In this document: positions 1-11,326 of the stretch, piece by piece
How the letters are laid out: each line of letters begins with the position of its first letter
How positions within the stretch are numbered: position 1 is the stretch's first letter
Assembly: GCF_016808095.1 (NCBI RefSeq)
Contig: NC_068970.1
Coordinates: 51,185,630 to 51,249,629, forward strand
Reading direction: 5' to 3'
DNA from: Vigna angularis
Taxonomy: Eukaryota > Streptophyta > Magnoliopsida > Fabales > Fabaceae
DNA length: 64,000 bases
Program-made: the position numbers and the translations under genes
Notes under the pieces: generated by a model
What the model was told of the DNA's origin: nothing
Databases searched by the model: none
Seen by the model: only the letters and a program-made list of their open reading frames with translations

Positions 1-598
1 ATAAATATATATTAATAAACATCTTCCAAGAAGGCAAAATAACCTCCTTTTGTTAGAATGACAATATTTTCTGATCAAACCTGGTAGCTTACCACAAATA
101 ATAAGAAAAACCTCCACAGGCTCAATTCTCCTAGAAACGACTATATTTCTCTGCCTTGCTTCTGTTAAACTAGGGAAGAGAGAAACATTGAGCTGAAACA
201 GTCTGTTTTTGACATAGCATGGGGGCTTTGTTTATATTGAGAAAAAGAAATCAATATAATAAATAGAGGAGATTTGATATCCTCTAATATTATATATGAT
301 ACGGGAATAAATAAAAAAGTTCCTAATAATACATATATAATCTATATATTTCTGATTATATAGGATCATCTCCTTAGTTCTATTATTATAACACTCCTCA
401 AACTAGAGCATAAGGATATACGCTAATGGTATTTTTTCTTATTAGTTTTCATCATTCCTTCAGTTGAGCAACTTATCTCATACTCCATATCATAATTGTT
501 GTGTACAAACATCTCTAATATTCAGCTTCTTACTTTCTGTTACTCTAACACCTTTAAGATAACTGGAAAGTTTTTCGTGTTTGTATATTGTAATGCAG
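1..598. other. Intron of the left-edge gene, with a possible Copia LTR fragment
   Basis: I see no exon in this AT-rich stretch. It ends in a good splice acceptor (tattgtaatgcag, ending at 598), so it is probably the intron before the DHHC exon at 599. Bases 229-393 begin with tg and end with ca, and are followed by ctcctcaaactag. On the minus strand that reads as a polypurine tract directly before a TG-start LTR. This suggests a Copia 3' LTR fragment of about 165 bp, minus orientation. I found no matching target-site duplication, so the LTR call is tentative. Confidence 0.35.
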
Positions 599-2822
599 AT
601 TGCTCGAAATGTGACCACAAATGAACTAGCAAATTCTTCCCGCTATGATTATCTTCGTGGACCTGATGGGCGATTCAGAAACCCATATAACCATGGTTGT
701 TGGAAGAATTGTGCTGACTTCCTTTCTCTGGGATATACAAATGATGATGAAATTGCTTGGCCTCGATTACAGCAGGTGGCAACTTGAACGTTCTGCCATG
801 CCGTGTCTATGCATCCTTTGTTATATTGTCACATAGTTTTAATTCGTAGATATGTAGATGATAGTAATTTTCGGCTAGGGTGTTCATTCACTGACACATG
901 TACATTTTATTAGAGAGCACAAAGAAATAAAACATTTTTTTTTTCATTTGGGGTATCAGAAGATAACATTATTTGATTCCCTCAAGTGACAGTTGTGCTA
1001 TTGTTTGGTGGGATATCCACTACTTTAGAGGGAAGTGCATTTAAAGGACTGAAACAAATGTCTTTTAACTAACACTATGCTTTGGCATGGATGAAAAATT
1101 GGTTGGTGTAAGATGTGGAAATGGAACTGAATTTTGACAGTGCTGGTCTTGAGCATTGGAACAACACTATTTAGCCTTTCCTTTGACTGGTGGGATTTAT
1201 TTTAATGGTAGGCGATGGGGACTGATCTTCTGATAAGGTTTTTCATCCCTTGTTGTCTCTGCTATGACCAAATTCTCCCTTGGTGATTCATATACGTGAG
1301 TGTGTGTGTGTCTCTCTCTATATATATAATGTATGTTTGAAAAGGGAATGTATGTATGTATGACATCATAGTGTTTTTCAAACAAAGCATGTATTAGATG
1401 TACCTATTTTTGTGCTAATAACGGACACTTTGGTTTAATTTATTGGTATGAAAACGACAGAACGGAAAAGCTATTCATATTCTTAGGAATTTTCTCAAAT
1501 GTGGTTGAATGAAAACAACAAAGGCAAACCACTAATTTATTGATGTCAGACAAAAGAGTTAGTAAAAAGTGGTTTAAGAAATTATATAATTTTTCTATGT
1601 TTTGCTTCTGAAAAATATAAGAATTCAATTAAACAATTACCTTATAGAAAATTATAATAATTTCTATGATGTACCCAAATAACCAAAATTAGGCTCACAT
1701 CTGTTTTAGGGTACTTTAAATTTAGGTTGAGCTACGCATTTTTTTTTTATCTTTCAGGTGTGAAGGATTGTCTATCTTGCTTACATTAATATAAAATAGT
1801 ATTTTAACACCTCCAACTGTACATGGTAAATATATTTTTTATATGCTATCGTTAAATTTTGTAAATTAAAACTATTGACTCAATTCACATTTTATCACTA
1901 AATTATCATTACTCTTACGAATTTTGTTGTTTAAGTGTTTTTCTTCATATATCGTCATTACGTTCTTCAATTTTTGCACATTTTACCATTATAGATTTTT
2001 TTATACATTTAACCATTATAGATTTTTTTATACATTTAACCAATGTATAAATAACAAAATGACCGTTTGTTTTATAAAAATCGGTAATAAATTGAAGTCA
2101 TATTTTAGAAAAACGTTAACATTTTGTTCACAATTAACATTTTGATAAAATGTGCGAAATCTAAAAAAAAATTGTAAATGTGAGAAAGGATATTGTAAAA
2201 TTTGTAAATTGATGATAGTGGAGAAAAGATGTGAAATTAAGTCTAAATTATTTCATTGTAATTATTAATGAATCAAATTAATATAAAAGTAACATTTAAT
2301 TCAATTTAAATTAAAAGATAATAGTATAATTATAAAGTACTTTGTAGCATAAAGGATAAGATGTATTTTTAAATAAAAGTAGCACGATTACAATTGTCAC
2401 AACCTAAAATATCCAATCTTGTCGAACAAATAAACATTAACACAGGATAATATTTGTCTTCCACTTGTATTAATGATCATACAATCAAATGAAAGTGAGG
2501 GTGTTGGACTTTTGAACAATAAACAATATACTAAATTCATTTGGGGTCATTTGATGCGAGTGATAAATTGACCAATTTGTATTTAAACTATTCATTTCTT
2601 CTTCTTCTTTCTTGTAGAGAAACTATGCTCGCACTGGTACTCCTTCATTGGTTGTTTCAGACTCCCTGTCTGAACCATTTGTTGTTGTTAACAACCGCCA
2701 TGGTCACTCATTGCCTCCACTGCATTGGTTATCCTCGAAGAGGTTCATTTCCAAAAACATTTTCTTTCGTTGCTACCGTGTAATCTGGATGGGCTATTCT
2801 GGAAAATTTATGGACAGCATAA
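599..2822 (+). CDS. DHHC-type protein S-acyltransferase, C-terminal exons (partial)
   Basis: These are the last exons of what looks like a zinc-finger DHHC palmitoyltransferase, a multispanning membrane enzyme that attaches palmitate to protein cysteines. Exon 599-775 (59 codons, phase 0) follows an acceptor at 598 and ends at a gtggca donor. It encodes [19 protein letters not shown] then [19 protein letters not shown], the conserved segment after the last membrane helices in plant ankyrin/TIP1-like and related PATs. The next exon starts at 2618 after cttcttctttcttgtag, in the same phase, with [20 protein letters not shown], a tail I cannot match to a named PAT. The DHHC core lies off the left edge. 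A gag-only Copia element is inserted at 2823, so the present reading frame runs into LTR sequence and stops at 2977. Family call fairly firm, subfamily and exact 3' end uncertain. Confidence 0.6.
776..2617 (+). other. Intron of the S-acyltransferase gene
   Basis: This 1842-bp interval lies between a donor at 776 and an acceptor ending at 2617. It is AT-rich and holds no recognisable exon. A direct tandem duplication of about 28 bp (unit around ccattatagatttttttata) lies at about 1986-2043. Confidence 0.5.
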
Positions 2823-3017
2823 CGTTGACAAAAATCTTTCTAAAAAATACTCAATGTATTATGACTTATTGTGTTTTTACGTTGAGTAATACAAAGAATT
2901 ATGTAGACATTAATTATATTATATACTTTAATTTTAGAAGCATTCCTAATATTTACCATCTTCGTAAAGATAATTAATATAACAACATGTAACCATATAC
3001 ATTTAAGTTTATCCAAT
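2823..3017 (-). repeat. 3' LTR of the gag-only Copia element
   Basis: This copy aligns with 4973-5190. Shared stretches include gttgacaa, aaatcttt, tgtattatgac and catttaagttta. On the minus strand it starts near TGGATAAAC. It lacks a segment present in the other copy (about 5068-5100, around gttatgattaatgaacttta). Confidence 0.65.
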
Positions 3018-3089
3018 AATTTTTTTCATACACTTAAAATATTTTTGTTTTGCTTTTTATCATTCTTTTCGGACTTTGTCACGTGTATC

Positions 3090-4891
3090 TCACATCGAAG
3101 TCGGGTTCTTTACTTTCTTTATGATTAACTTTGCTTTCATTGTGACTGACTTGTTTTTTGCTTTCATTGGCTTCTTCTTAGCCTTAATCGACATGTTTCT
3201 AATTGGGTTCTTTATTGTCTTTGTGGCCGACTTGTCATTAAGTGAGTTCCTCTCAATAGGTCGAGCTCTTTTTAAGAGATCGGACAATTCCCATGCCTTC
3301 TTCACACCAAACTCATCATCCATTTTAAGTCGTCACTTCTATCTTACACCTCTAGTGTAACTCTAAGATCATTCTCAGCATGCAACTATTCTTGCAAACT
3401 TAACACTTCTTGTTCAAGTTCGAGGCATCGCTTATGTAAAATATACTTTCTTCTCTCTAAGCTTGCTCATAACTCTACATTGCCTCTAATTTCCTTGTCA
3501 TTTCTTTGTTGCAAAATGCTTCTTGCAAGCTCTAACCTTTGGATAATGAGCTCATCTTTGTACATGTTCAAGCTATTCAAGCTTTCCACTTTCTTCACCA
3601 ACTTATCTAAGTTATCTATATGCTCTATCGAGTTATCTAAGATCCCTAACAAGTTGCCCGAGTTGGTCACATGCTCCACCGAGCTTTCCACGTGCTCTAC
3701 CAAGCTCTCCATGTTCCTTTTCGAGCTATCCAAGATCTCCATACTCTCTGCCAAGCTTTCTAAGCTTTCCAAGCATCTCCTAGGGTTATTTGAGCTTTTG
3801 ATGCCCTTTTCTAAGCTACTAAGTTGTCTAGCCAACCTATCCACATTACTCAGTTATCTTGCCCTCTTGTCGACACTACTCGCTTGTCTTGTCAAGTTCT
3901 CTGGGTGCTTGTATGCGGCCTCTAAGCTACGTGCCATCAACATTATCCCCTCTTCTTCGTTAGTTTCTTTAAAAAGGTAGTTTATTTCCTTCTTTCTCTC
4001 AAACCGAGAATCCTTCGCAAAATGATCGACTTTCCCACAACTAAAATACTTGCTTGAGTAACAGTTGTTTGCATAATGGTCATGCTTACCACACTTAAAG
4101 CACTCAACATTTGAGTTACTTGACTGACCTCCTTTCTATAGATCTTGTGTTAATTTTTGTTGACCAAATTGTTCTTTCTCTTCTTCTTGTCCTCAACTTC
4201 TACCACCAAAGACTTCTACCTTGAGTGTTATGCGTATTGTTGCCTTTGGTTGAAGTGCTTGATCGAGTGGCTCCCACTTCTTCCTTCTTTGCTACTCATT
4301 CGTCTCAAACGACATGACAAGCTCTTCAATCAAGAGCATTGACAAGTCTTTGGACTCCTCAATGACGCATACTATATTCTCAAAGTCGTCAGTCAACGAC
4401 TTTAATATTTTCTCCATTATTTAGTTAGTGGGTAGCGTTTCTCCATTTCTTTTGAGTTGGTTTACCACTATTTTGACCCGAGAGATGTACTCGACTACTC
4501 TCTTAGTCTCTTTCATCCTCATGCTCTCCAAATCTTCCTTGAGAGTTTGACATTGAACCTGCTTCACACAATCATCTCCCTTATATGCTTTCTCTAGAAT
4601 GTCTCACACTTCTTTTGAAGATTTTGCACTGGCAATTTTCTCAAAGTCGGTCTCGTCCATAGCTTGGTACAAGATGTACATGGCTGCCTTGTCCTTTACA
4701 CACAATTCTTTCAACGCTTTCAACTGGGCATTCGACCAAGTCATGGTGTTGACTGGTTCTTCGAAACCATCTTCAACCACTTCCCAATTTTTTTGAGAGC
4801 CAAGAAGAACCTTCATCTTCAAAATCTAATTACCATAATTTACCGCTTTTGTCAACTTGAGCAAGGACATACTGTTTTCAAGGTTGGCCAT
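3090..4891 (-). pseudogene. Degenerate Copia gag (UBN2-type) with zinc knuckle, coiled coil and basic tail
   Basis: Gag would form the virus-like particle. The frame opens at the ATG ending at 4891. An in-frame TAG stands at about 4826-4828, where relatives have Trp. The UBN2-like region (4822-4604) shows KALKEL then MYILYQAMDE. It continues through in-frame stops to about 4200. A CCHC knuckle, CFKCGKHDHYANNC, lies at about 4105-4065. Downstream, 3844-3467 encodes a Glu/Ser/Leu-rich segment with a coiled-coil look, and 3323-3090 encodes a Lys-rich tail (IKAKKKPMKAKNK). Multiple stops show it is dead. The element has no protease or pol after the knuckle, so the coiled coil and basic tail take the place normally held by pol. 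Confidence 0.7.
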
Positions 4892-4972
4892 CTCACTCAA
4901 ACTTTCCCAACCTCTTTCTAACTCTTTTTTTTAATACTCAAACACACAAGCTCATAAGCTTTGATGCCAATT

Positions 4973-5190
4973 TGTTGACAACAAATCTTTATGAAAAATA
5001 CTCATGTATTATGACCTGTATTTTTACATTGAGTAGTACAAGGGCTATGTATAGACATTAATTATAACTGTTATGATTAATGAACTTTATTGCATGTCTT
5101 AATCATTACTAGAAGCACTTCTAACCTTTGCAATCTCCTAAGACAATTAATATAATAACTTGCAACTACCTACATTTAAGTTTACCCAAT
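4973..5190 (-). repeat. 5' LTR of the gag-only Copia element
   Basis: This is the upstream LTR on the minus strand, ending tgtcaaca (plus tgttgaca at 4973) directly before the PBS-like sequence. It aligns with 2823-3017 and is about 23 bp longer. Confidence 0.65.
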
Positions 5191-5504
5191 GCATAATATG
5201 AAATGTATTTATCAATTAGACTAAACAATCTCAAAGTCATTTCTAATCTATAATTGTATTATGGATTGCATAATCTGAAATGTTTTATGTTACTTAAAAA
5301 TACATTTTAGATCCAACAATATGAAATGTAATTTTAATTTCGAAAGATATTTTGGACTTTACAATCTAAAATATATTTTTCAAAGACATAATACATTATG
5401 AATTATGCAATCTAGATTTTTTTAGGAAACAATTATTAAATGTTTTTCTATTAATATATGAATTATTTTACTACGTAATTATGATAGAACAAGAGGTATG
5501 TTAG
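5191..5504. other. AT-rich spacer
   Basis: After the candidate target-site duplication this stretch has loosely repeated phrases (taatctgaaatgt, caatctaaaat) but no coding signal. If the upstream element is removed, the acyltransferase exon would meet a TGA almost at once (5199-5201 region). Confidence 0.4.
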
Positions 5505-6162
5505 TCCAAAGGCGATGGTAGGTAGAGATCCATGACATCAATTCTTGGAAGAGTTCATGAATGAGTTGATCAAGGTAATGATATTAATATGATGAATGCA
5601 CTTGTAGGTGGATAGATTCCCTAAAGGATCTGATGATACTTATGTACTAGTCTTTTTTTTGTTGACCATGTTGTCTTAAGACTATGGAAGGGTGAGGTAA
5701 GAAACAAAAACTCACTTAATTGTGATATTTGGTCATGTAGTATTACTTATACTTACAAATATCCATGTTTTTGTGTTAGGATGGATGGAAACCAAAATTG
5801 GTCTATCATAGTTGAAAGTTAAGTAAACTTGGGATTCCGCATTGACAAATTAAGGTTGCAATGCTTAATTGTGAGTTATTGTTGTTATACAACATTAGTT
5901 ATGAGACAATCGGTAAGACATTGATTTCTGCCTTTGTTGATAGGTGACATGTGACAACAACACTTTCTACCTTCTTATTCGTCAACAATGATCCATATCC
6001 CTATGGGACAATTATGCACATAAGTCACGTTAGATTTTAGTGCAATTAGCAACTACAAAAATGTTAATTGACTTGTTTAGGTTGGACTTATGTGATGCCA
6101 CGTCAAAGATGAGACACTATCGTGGTGCACATGTGAGACTTAGTTGGCTACGCAATATTTAT

Positions 6163-6165
<3 letters not shown>
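5505..6165 (+). pseudogene. Plant-mobile-domain (PMD/MAIL-type) relic
   Basis: Broken reading frames match the aminotransferase-like plant mobile domain, often annotated as serine/threonine-protein phosphatase 7 long form homolog and commonly carried by MULE-type transposons. The clearest piece is frame 6040-6160: MLIDLFRLDLC followed by RGAHVRLSWLRNIY, the family's GGHVRLSWLRD signature. Upstream (about 5610-5700) SDDTYVLVFFVDHVVLRLW resembles the family's N-terminal segment. Stops and shifts separate the pieces. A long (AT)n tract interrupts the sequence straight after the signature. Gene fragment or transposon relic cannot be told apart here. Confidence 0.5.

Positions 6166-6174
<9 letters not shown>

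Positions 6175-6231
<57 letters not shown>
6175..6231. repeat. (AT)n microsatellite
   Basis: An uninterrupted AT run of about 57 bp, preceded by (ATAC)n-like sequence from 6160. The reading frame that crosses it (YIYIYI repeats) is an artefact. Confidence 0.95.
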
Positions 6232-6233
<2 letters not shown>

Positions 6234-7081
6234 AGTGTTACATACACCAAATATGAACGTGAGCTTAAATATTTGTTGACAAAAATGGAACATCAATTAT
6301 TGTGTTGTACTTGTAAGGTTTTAGTGATTTACGAATATATGGTGGATGTTTATGAGGAGTTACCATGTGTCACATGTATGACCAAAGGAAAGTTGAATAG
6401 TTATGTCACACTTTATTACAAATAAATAATATACACAATTTTTAGAAATTAAATTTGTTTTCATATGAATAATGTTTTGAAATTGTAATAGACATATGAA
6501 CAATTATTTTGATGGACAAAAGGGACTTGAATCTCACTTATGAAAAGGTTCATTTACAGGCAGAATAATGTGTCACTAGATGAAAAATATGCATGGTTGG
6601 TGTTGTGCAGTTGCAACTAGATAGTCTGATCCATGTTGGAGATTTCACGAAGATAATCATCCTAGTAGGCAGTTTAAGTCAATATTCATGTTCTCTATAT
6701 TCATCCGTCTAGGTACGTGTAAGCATCACCATAGAAAAAATGTGTCTTGCACCAAAATAAGTACAATGCAATCCAAATTCTTCAATTTAAAATGCATTTA
6801 TGAGATTATACATGTTTTATGGATTGAAAAATATGAAATGTATTTTCAAATTTGGAAATATGTTTGGATTTAGAAAATGGATTTATGATTGAACAATTTG
6901 AAATACATATTTATGTTATATTCAAATGCATTTTTTACTTTTGGCATATATGGCTAGGATAAGGATGATGCCTCTTAGTCTAGTGAACATCATAGGCTTA
7001 CAACCTCCATTTGTAGGAAAGATATCGGTGAACCCTCTAATATGGGTCATGTTACACATAATATACTTGTAGAAGATCCAT
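6232..7081. other. No gene seen; possible continuation of the PMD relic
   Basis: AT-rich sequence without a sustained reading frame. The 6240-6700 part may hold further decayed plant-mobile-domain sequence, but no motif is clear enough to claim. Confidence 0.35.
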
Positions 7082-9735
7082 CGATGATAAAAAAACAAGG
7101 GAGACTATTATGATATTTAGTTTGGGAAGGACATTGATACCACACTCAAGAAAGATGAGATGTGATAAGTCACATGATTGATCACTACAAGTTAGCCTGA
7201 TAACATTGAAATAAGGGTTCTGATAACTCTATAAATTCTCATAAAGAGAAAACTCAATTTTTTGATAGAATTCATATATCTCTCACTTGAATTAAAGTGT
7301 ATCTTTTTTTTTCTCTTTTCTTCTATGTTTTTCTTAATTTTTTTTCTCAACTTCTCCTCTTTATTTTTTTCTCTCTTAACTCTCCTTTTTTCAATTTCTT
7401 TCTCTCTTAATTCCTCCTCTTTTTTTTCTTTTTCTCCAAACCCCCTCTCTTTTATTTCTTCTTCTTCACTAATTTTTTTTCTCCATCTCTCTTTCTTTCA
7501 TCACAATTTGAACATGTCTTTTTCCAATATTCATCAAACATTTTCTCTTTATCTTTATACCTTTGCTCTTTCTTTTTTCTCTCCTCAAAATTCACCTTCA
7601 ATTTCCTTTTCATTTGTGAAACAAACTCATCAACAAACCATTTGTGATAGGTATTGAGTTAAGGGACACTTTTAATACCAAAATCTATTGTAAGTCTAAA
7701 ATACAAACAAAAATTGAAAGTATATATATATAACTTATTAAGTATTAAGAGTTGAAACTCTGATACCAACCGATAAAAAACCAGTGAGGACCATTATGTT
7801 TGGAAAAATAAATTGACACCACAGAGAGAAATGAAAAAGTGAGTGATAACTAATGGGGTTGATCGCTACAAGTTATCCCGATAAAATCTAAATTGGGGTT
7901 CTTATAACTTAAAACTCCAAAAGGATTCACGCAAAGAGAAATCTTATTTTAAATCTTATTTTTTTTGTTAGAATTCATATATACATTTATATTAAAGTCT
8001 ATTGTTTTATAGGATGAATTATATAATACTCTTTATATTCAACAATTATTCCTAATAACTAATATTTAATACCCACCAATGCCACATTTAATTCCCATTA
8101 TATAAATAATTATTTTCTATATTGAATTAAAAGATAAAAACTAGAAAGAAAACTCAAAAGACTCCTCCATATCATATCATTTTCACCTTCAAATACATTC
8201 ATTTTGCATGTCATGAGTACACTTCTTCCAAGAAAAATATAAAACCAGGATCAAAGATCATGCTTTTAATAGTTTTCCAATTCAAAACTTGAATCTATTC
8301 ACACACTATTTGAGATGAAATAAGAGGTTGTTGCAATAATAATATCATTCTATCTTCCTCAAATTGATTAATGGACATACAATAATATCTACATAAAAAA
8401 AGACACCATCTTTATCATTGTATTTTTCTTCGTTTTTTCTTGTGATTTCTTTTTTGTTTTTCTCTTTTCTTTTATTTTTTTTTCTTGAATTTCTTTTTCT
8501 CTCAATTCCTTTTCTTTAATTTTTTTTCTCTCTCTCAACTCCTTCTCTTTGATTTCTTTCTCTTCCCTAATATTCTTTTATGTGTTTTTCTTTTCCTCCA
8601 TCTCTCTCTTTTATCACAATTTAAGCATGTCTTTTTCGACATTCATCAAATATTTTCTATTTATCTCCATGCTTTCTTTTCTTTCCTTTTTATCTTCTAA
8701 AAAATCTCTTTCAATTTCCTCTCCATTTGTGAAATAAACTCATCAACAAATAATTTGTGATAGGTATTGAGTTGAAGGAAAATTTTAGTACCAATACTTT
8801 CCATAAGTTTAGAAATACAAATAAAAATTGAAAGTATATATATTAAAAAAAGTCACTAAATAAGTAGAAACTGTGAGACCAACTTATAAGAAATCAAGGG
8901 GCGAGAGGACTGTTTTGATATTTAGTTTGGAGAAGAATATTGACGGTACACTCAAGAAAGATGAAAAAAATGAGAGATAAGTCATAGGGTCGATCCACAT
9001 ATATCCCTATGACAAGATTAAAATTAGGGTTCTTATAACTCGAAACCAAAAAAAAGGTTTGCACACAGAGAAATCTCATTTTCATTATATATATTAGAGC
9101 TTTTAAAATGGGTTACAATCTGCGGGCCAACCCAGCTCACCACAAGTTTGAGTCGGGTTGAGTTTGAAAAAATGTATTTTTTTTATGCAGGTCAATTTTC
9201 AACCCGACTCATTCGGGTTGAACCCATGGTGAACCGGGTTGACTCACCAACCCAACTAATTTTATTTTATTAATTTATTATCTTATGAAACTAAAAAATA
9301 CAATCCAGCTCATTATATGTGGATTGTATTATAAATTTATTTAGATTTGAATTACAAAAAGTTTATAACTTTTTTTGTTTTAAAAAAATTGTAATTAAGT
9401 AAGCCAATGAACCCATCAGTTTAACCCACCAACCCGTGCTAGGTCGAGCTGGATTCAAATTTTTCTGACTCACTAATAAATAAGCCGGGTTGGATTGACT
9501 CACAAGTGAATCACCCGTTGTGGGCCGAACCAGGTCAGGTCGGATAACCCGTTTTGACAACACTAATATATTTTATTTGTATTACAAATATATCTTTTTT
9601 ATAGGATGAATTAGACAAGACCCTTTATATTTCACATTAACTCTCAATAACTAATATTTAATATCTACTGTTGAATTTATTTCCCATGAATCATTATTCA
9701 ATATATTTAATTAAAAAGATAAAAATTATAAAAAT
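7082..9735 (-). mobile_element. Tandem LTR-internal-LTR-internal-LTR array of a non-coding Copia-like element
   Basis: Three related LTR-like copies lie at about 7082-7300 (truncated), 7770-8148 and 8884-9735. They share ataaaaaa(a)c, tatttagtttgg, gggttct(t)ataact and aaagagaaa; the last two also share taggatgaatta and aactaatatttaata. Between them lie two related internal segments, 7300-7768 and about 8400-8882. These share a pyrimidine-rich tract, the phrase aacatgtctttttc, aaactcatcaacaaa and gtgataggtattgagtt. At 7751-7768 the complement reads TGGTATCAGAGTTTCAAC, an initiator-Met-type PBS right beside the second LTR; a decayed version stands at about 8868-8883. This looks like a small non-autonomous (TRIM/LARD-like) element, minus orientation, whose copies share the middle LTR. 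Confidence 0.55.
9095..9565. mobile_element. hAT-like MITE nested in an LTR
   Basis: The 471-bp insert interrupts the third LTR-like copy between atatatat (9087-9094) and atatattt (9566-9573), an 8-bp target duplication with one mismatch, as expected for hAT. Its ends are imperfect inverted repeats: tagagcttttaaaatgggtt on the left and the complement of aacccgttttgacaacacta on the right (about 16 of 22 matching). The interior is rich in AACCCG/CGGGTT words, AT-rich in the middle, and has no coding capacity. Confidence 0.7.
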
Positions 9736-10509
9736 AAAATAAAATTATATTGACAGCCCAAGATCATATCAGCTGACACTGAAAATGCATGGAAAATGAT
9801 TTCCTAGAGGATCACTAGATACATCCTTATGAACAAGCTATCGTGATCATGTTGCCAGGAATTTTTATGATGCAGTAAAAAAAATGAAATTTATTTAATT
9901 AACATGTTAATAGTGAGGTATGAAATGAGTTTTTTTTTTTTAATAAAATGTTGAATTTTTTTAGTAAGACCATTAGAAGTTAAAGTTGGTGTCCCATGTG
10001 TGAAAGTTAAATAAATTTGGATCTCACATGAGTGAATTAAGGTTGTGATGCAAAATGTTAGCTTATTACCCCTTTGCAGCACTAGTATAAACTAAGTTAT
10101 AGTTTGCGATGGTGAAGAGGTATATAAGGAATATTATGTACATCGTAAATGAAAAATTACCATCAAATATATTTGTTGCATATTGTGAGATCCATAATAT
10201 TTATAAAGAGTGTAATAATAATGAGTGTTTCGTACTTGAAACTCTTCCAAACAATTGGTTGAGGATTTGACACTTTTACAAGTAAAAGACTTAAACGCTT
10301 TCACGTCCATTTTTATATTATGTTGTTGTGCTTTATTGTTTTGATACATTGGTCTGGTTGATATGATAACAAACATGGATATATTGATAATTACCCGACA
10401 TCAATCTCAAGGATAGCAATCCAACTTATGTTAAGGACAATCCATGTACACATATATGTTATGAGGTGGGAAATTTCTACGGTTGGAGGAGTAATGTTCC
10501 ATTTTGATG
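9736..10509. other. No gene seen
   Basis: AT-rich sequence without supported coding, RNA or repeat structure. Confidence 0.4.
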
Positions 10510-10910
10510 ATTTGATCATAATATACAAAGGATAAAAATATATATTTACATAATTATAAATATTAGAAAAGTAACCTTAAAAAATGATATAAAATATTAA
10601 TTTATTTTTTTAAATCTTTAAAAAAATATATTAAATATTTTCATAGTAAAATTATGTCTTTTAAATTACTAATAAAACTCATTTTTATTAATAATTCGAA
10701 AGACATCATTTTACATAAAAATATTTAATATATTGTTTTTGAATGGTTTAAAAAAACAAATTAATATTTTATATAATTTTACGATAAAAATATTTAATAT
10801 ATTGTTTTGAAAGGTTTAAAAAAAACAAATTAATATTTTATATCATTTTTAAGGTTACTTTTCTATCATGTAAATAAATATTTTTATCCCTTTGTATATT
10901 ATGATCAAAT
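10510..10910. mobile_element. Foldback (long-TIR) MITE-like element
   Basis: The 401-bp segment is largely an inverted repeat. The left end, atttgatcataatatacaaa, is the exact complement of the right end. Inward, gataaaaatat, agaaaagtaacctta and atgatataaaatattaattt pair across the centre. The right arm contains an internal direct duplication of about 75 bp (unit with gtttaaaaaaacaaattaat, about 10745-10830). No coding sequence. I could not settle a target duplication or a superfamily. Confidence 0.7.
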
Positions 10911-11280
10911 ATGCAATCTTCAATGTCATTTTTTTTTATCATGTTATCTATGAACGTAAGTATCTTAATTTATTATGCTTTAAAACGGAAAATAATAAAA
11001 AATATATTACATTTTAAGTTCAAAAACCACAATCAATAAAAATAAATAGAGAAGTTACGTGAAAATTTTCCCAAATTCATATCAATCTTTCTTTTGTGGG
11101 AATAAAGAAAAAAAATCAGATTCTGCTGTTCAATATTTCATTAATATTTCAGCGATGAATATTTGAAGCAAAAGTTGGTAACTGTACAAGAGCCAACGTC
11201 ACTCCTGAGGTATAACCAGACCAAATAATGAAATATTAAGAATGGAAGGAAAGTTTTAAACAGCTGTTGAAATTCGGATG

Positions 11281-11326
<46 letters not shown>

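Larger units (their letters stand above)
2823..5190 (-). mobile_element. Gag-only Copia-type LTR retrotransposon (old, pol-less)
   Basis: The element reads on the minus strand: 5' LTR at 4973-5190, primer-binding site, gag-like coding sequence 4891 to about 3090, purine-rich tract, 3' LTR at 2823-3017. The PBS is TGGCATCAAAGC just inside the 5' LTR, one or two bases off the initiator-Met type TGGTATCAGAGC of Copia elements. The sequence gcataa flanks both ends (2817-2822 and 5191-5196) and is a candidate target-site duplication. Only about 2 kb separates the LTRs and none encodes integrase, reverse transcriptase or RNase H. The LTRs differ by many substitutions plus an indel of about 20-30 bp, so the insertion is old. 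Confidence 0.7.

Noticed and set aside
3480..3980. 166-codon plus-strand frame
   Set aside because: Antisense to the Copia gag-type coiled-coil region, which has the family context on the minus strand.
6040..6425. Frames through the (AT)n tract (YIYIYI)
   Set aside because: Microsatellite translation; only the piece before 6165 carries a family signature.
7262..7657. 131-codon frame rich in Phe and Ser
   Set aside because: Lies in the pyrimidine tract of the non-coding LTR element and is not kept in its sister copy at 8485-8737.
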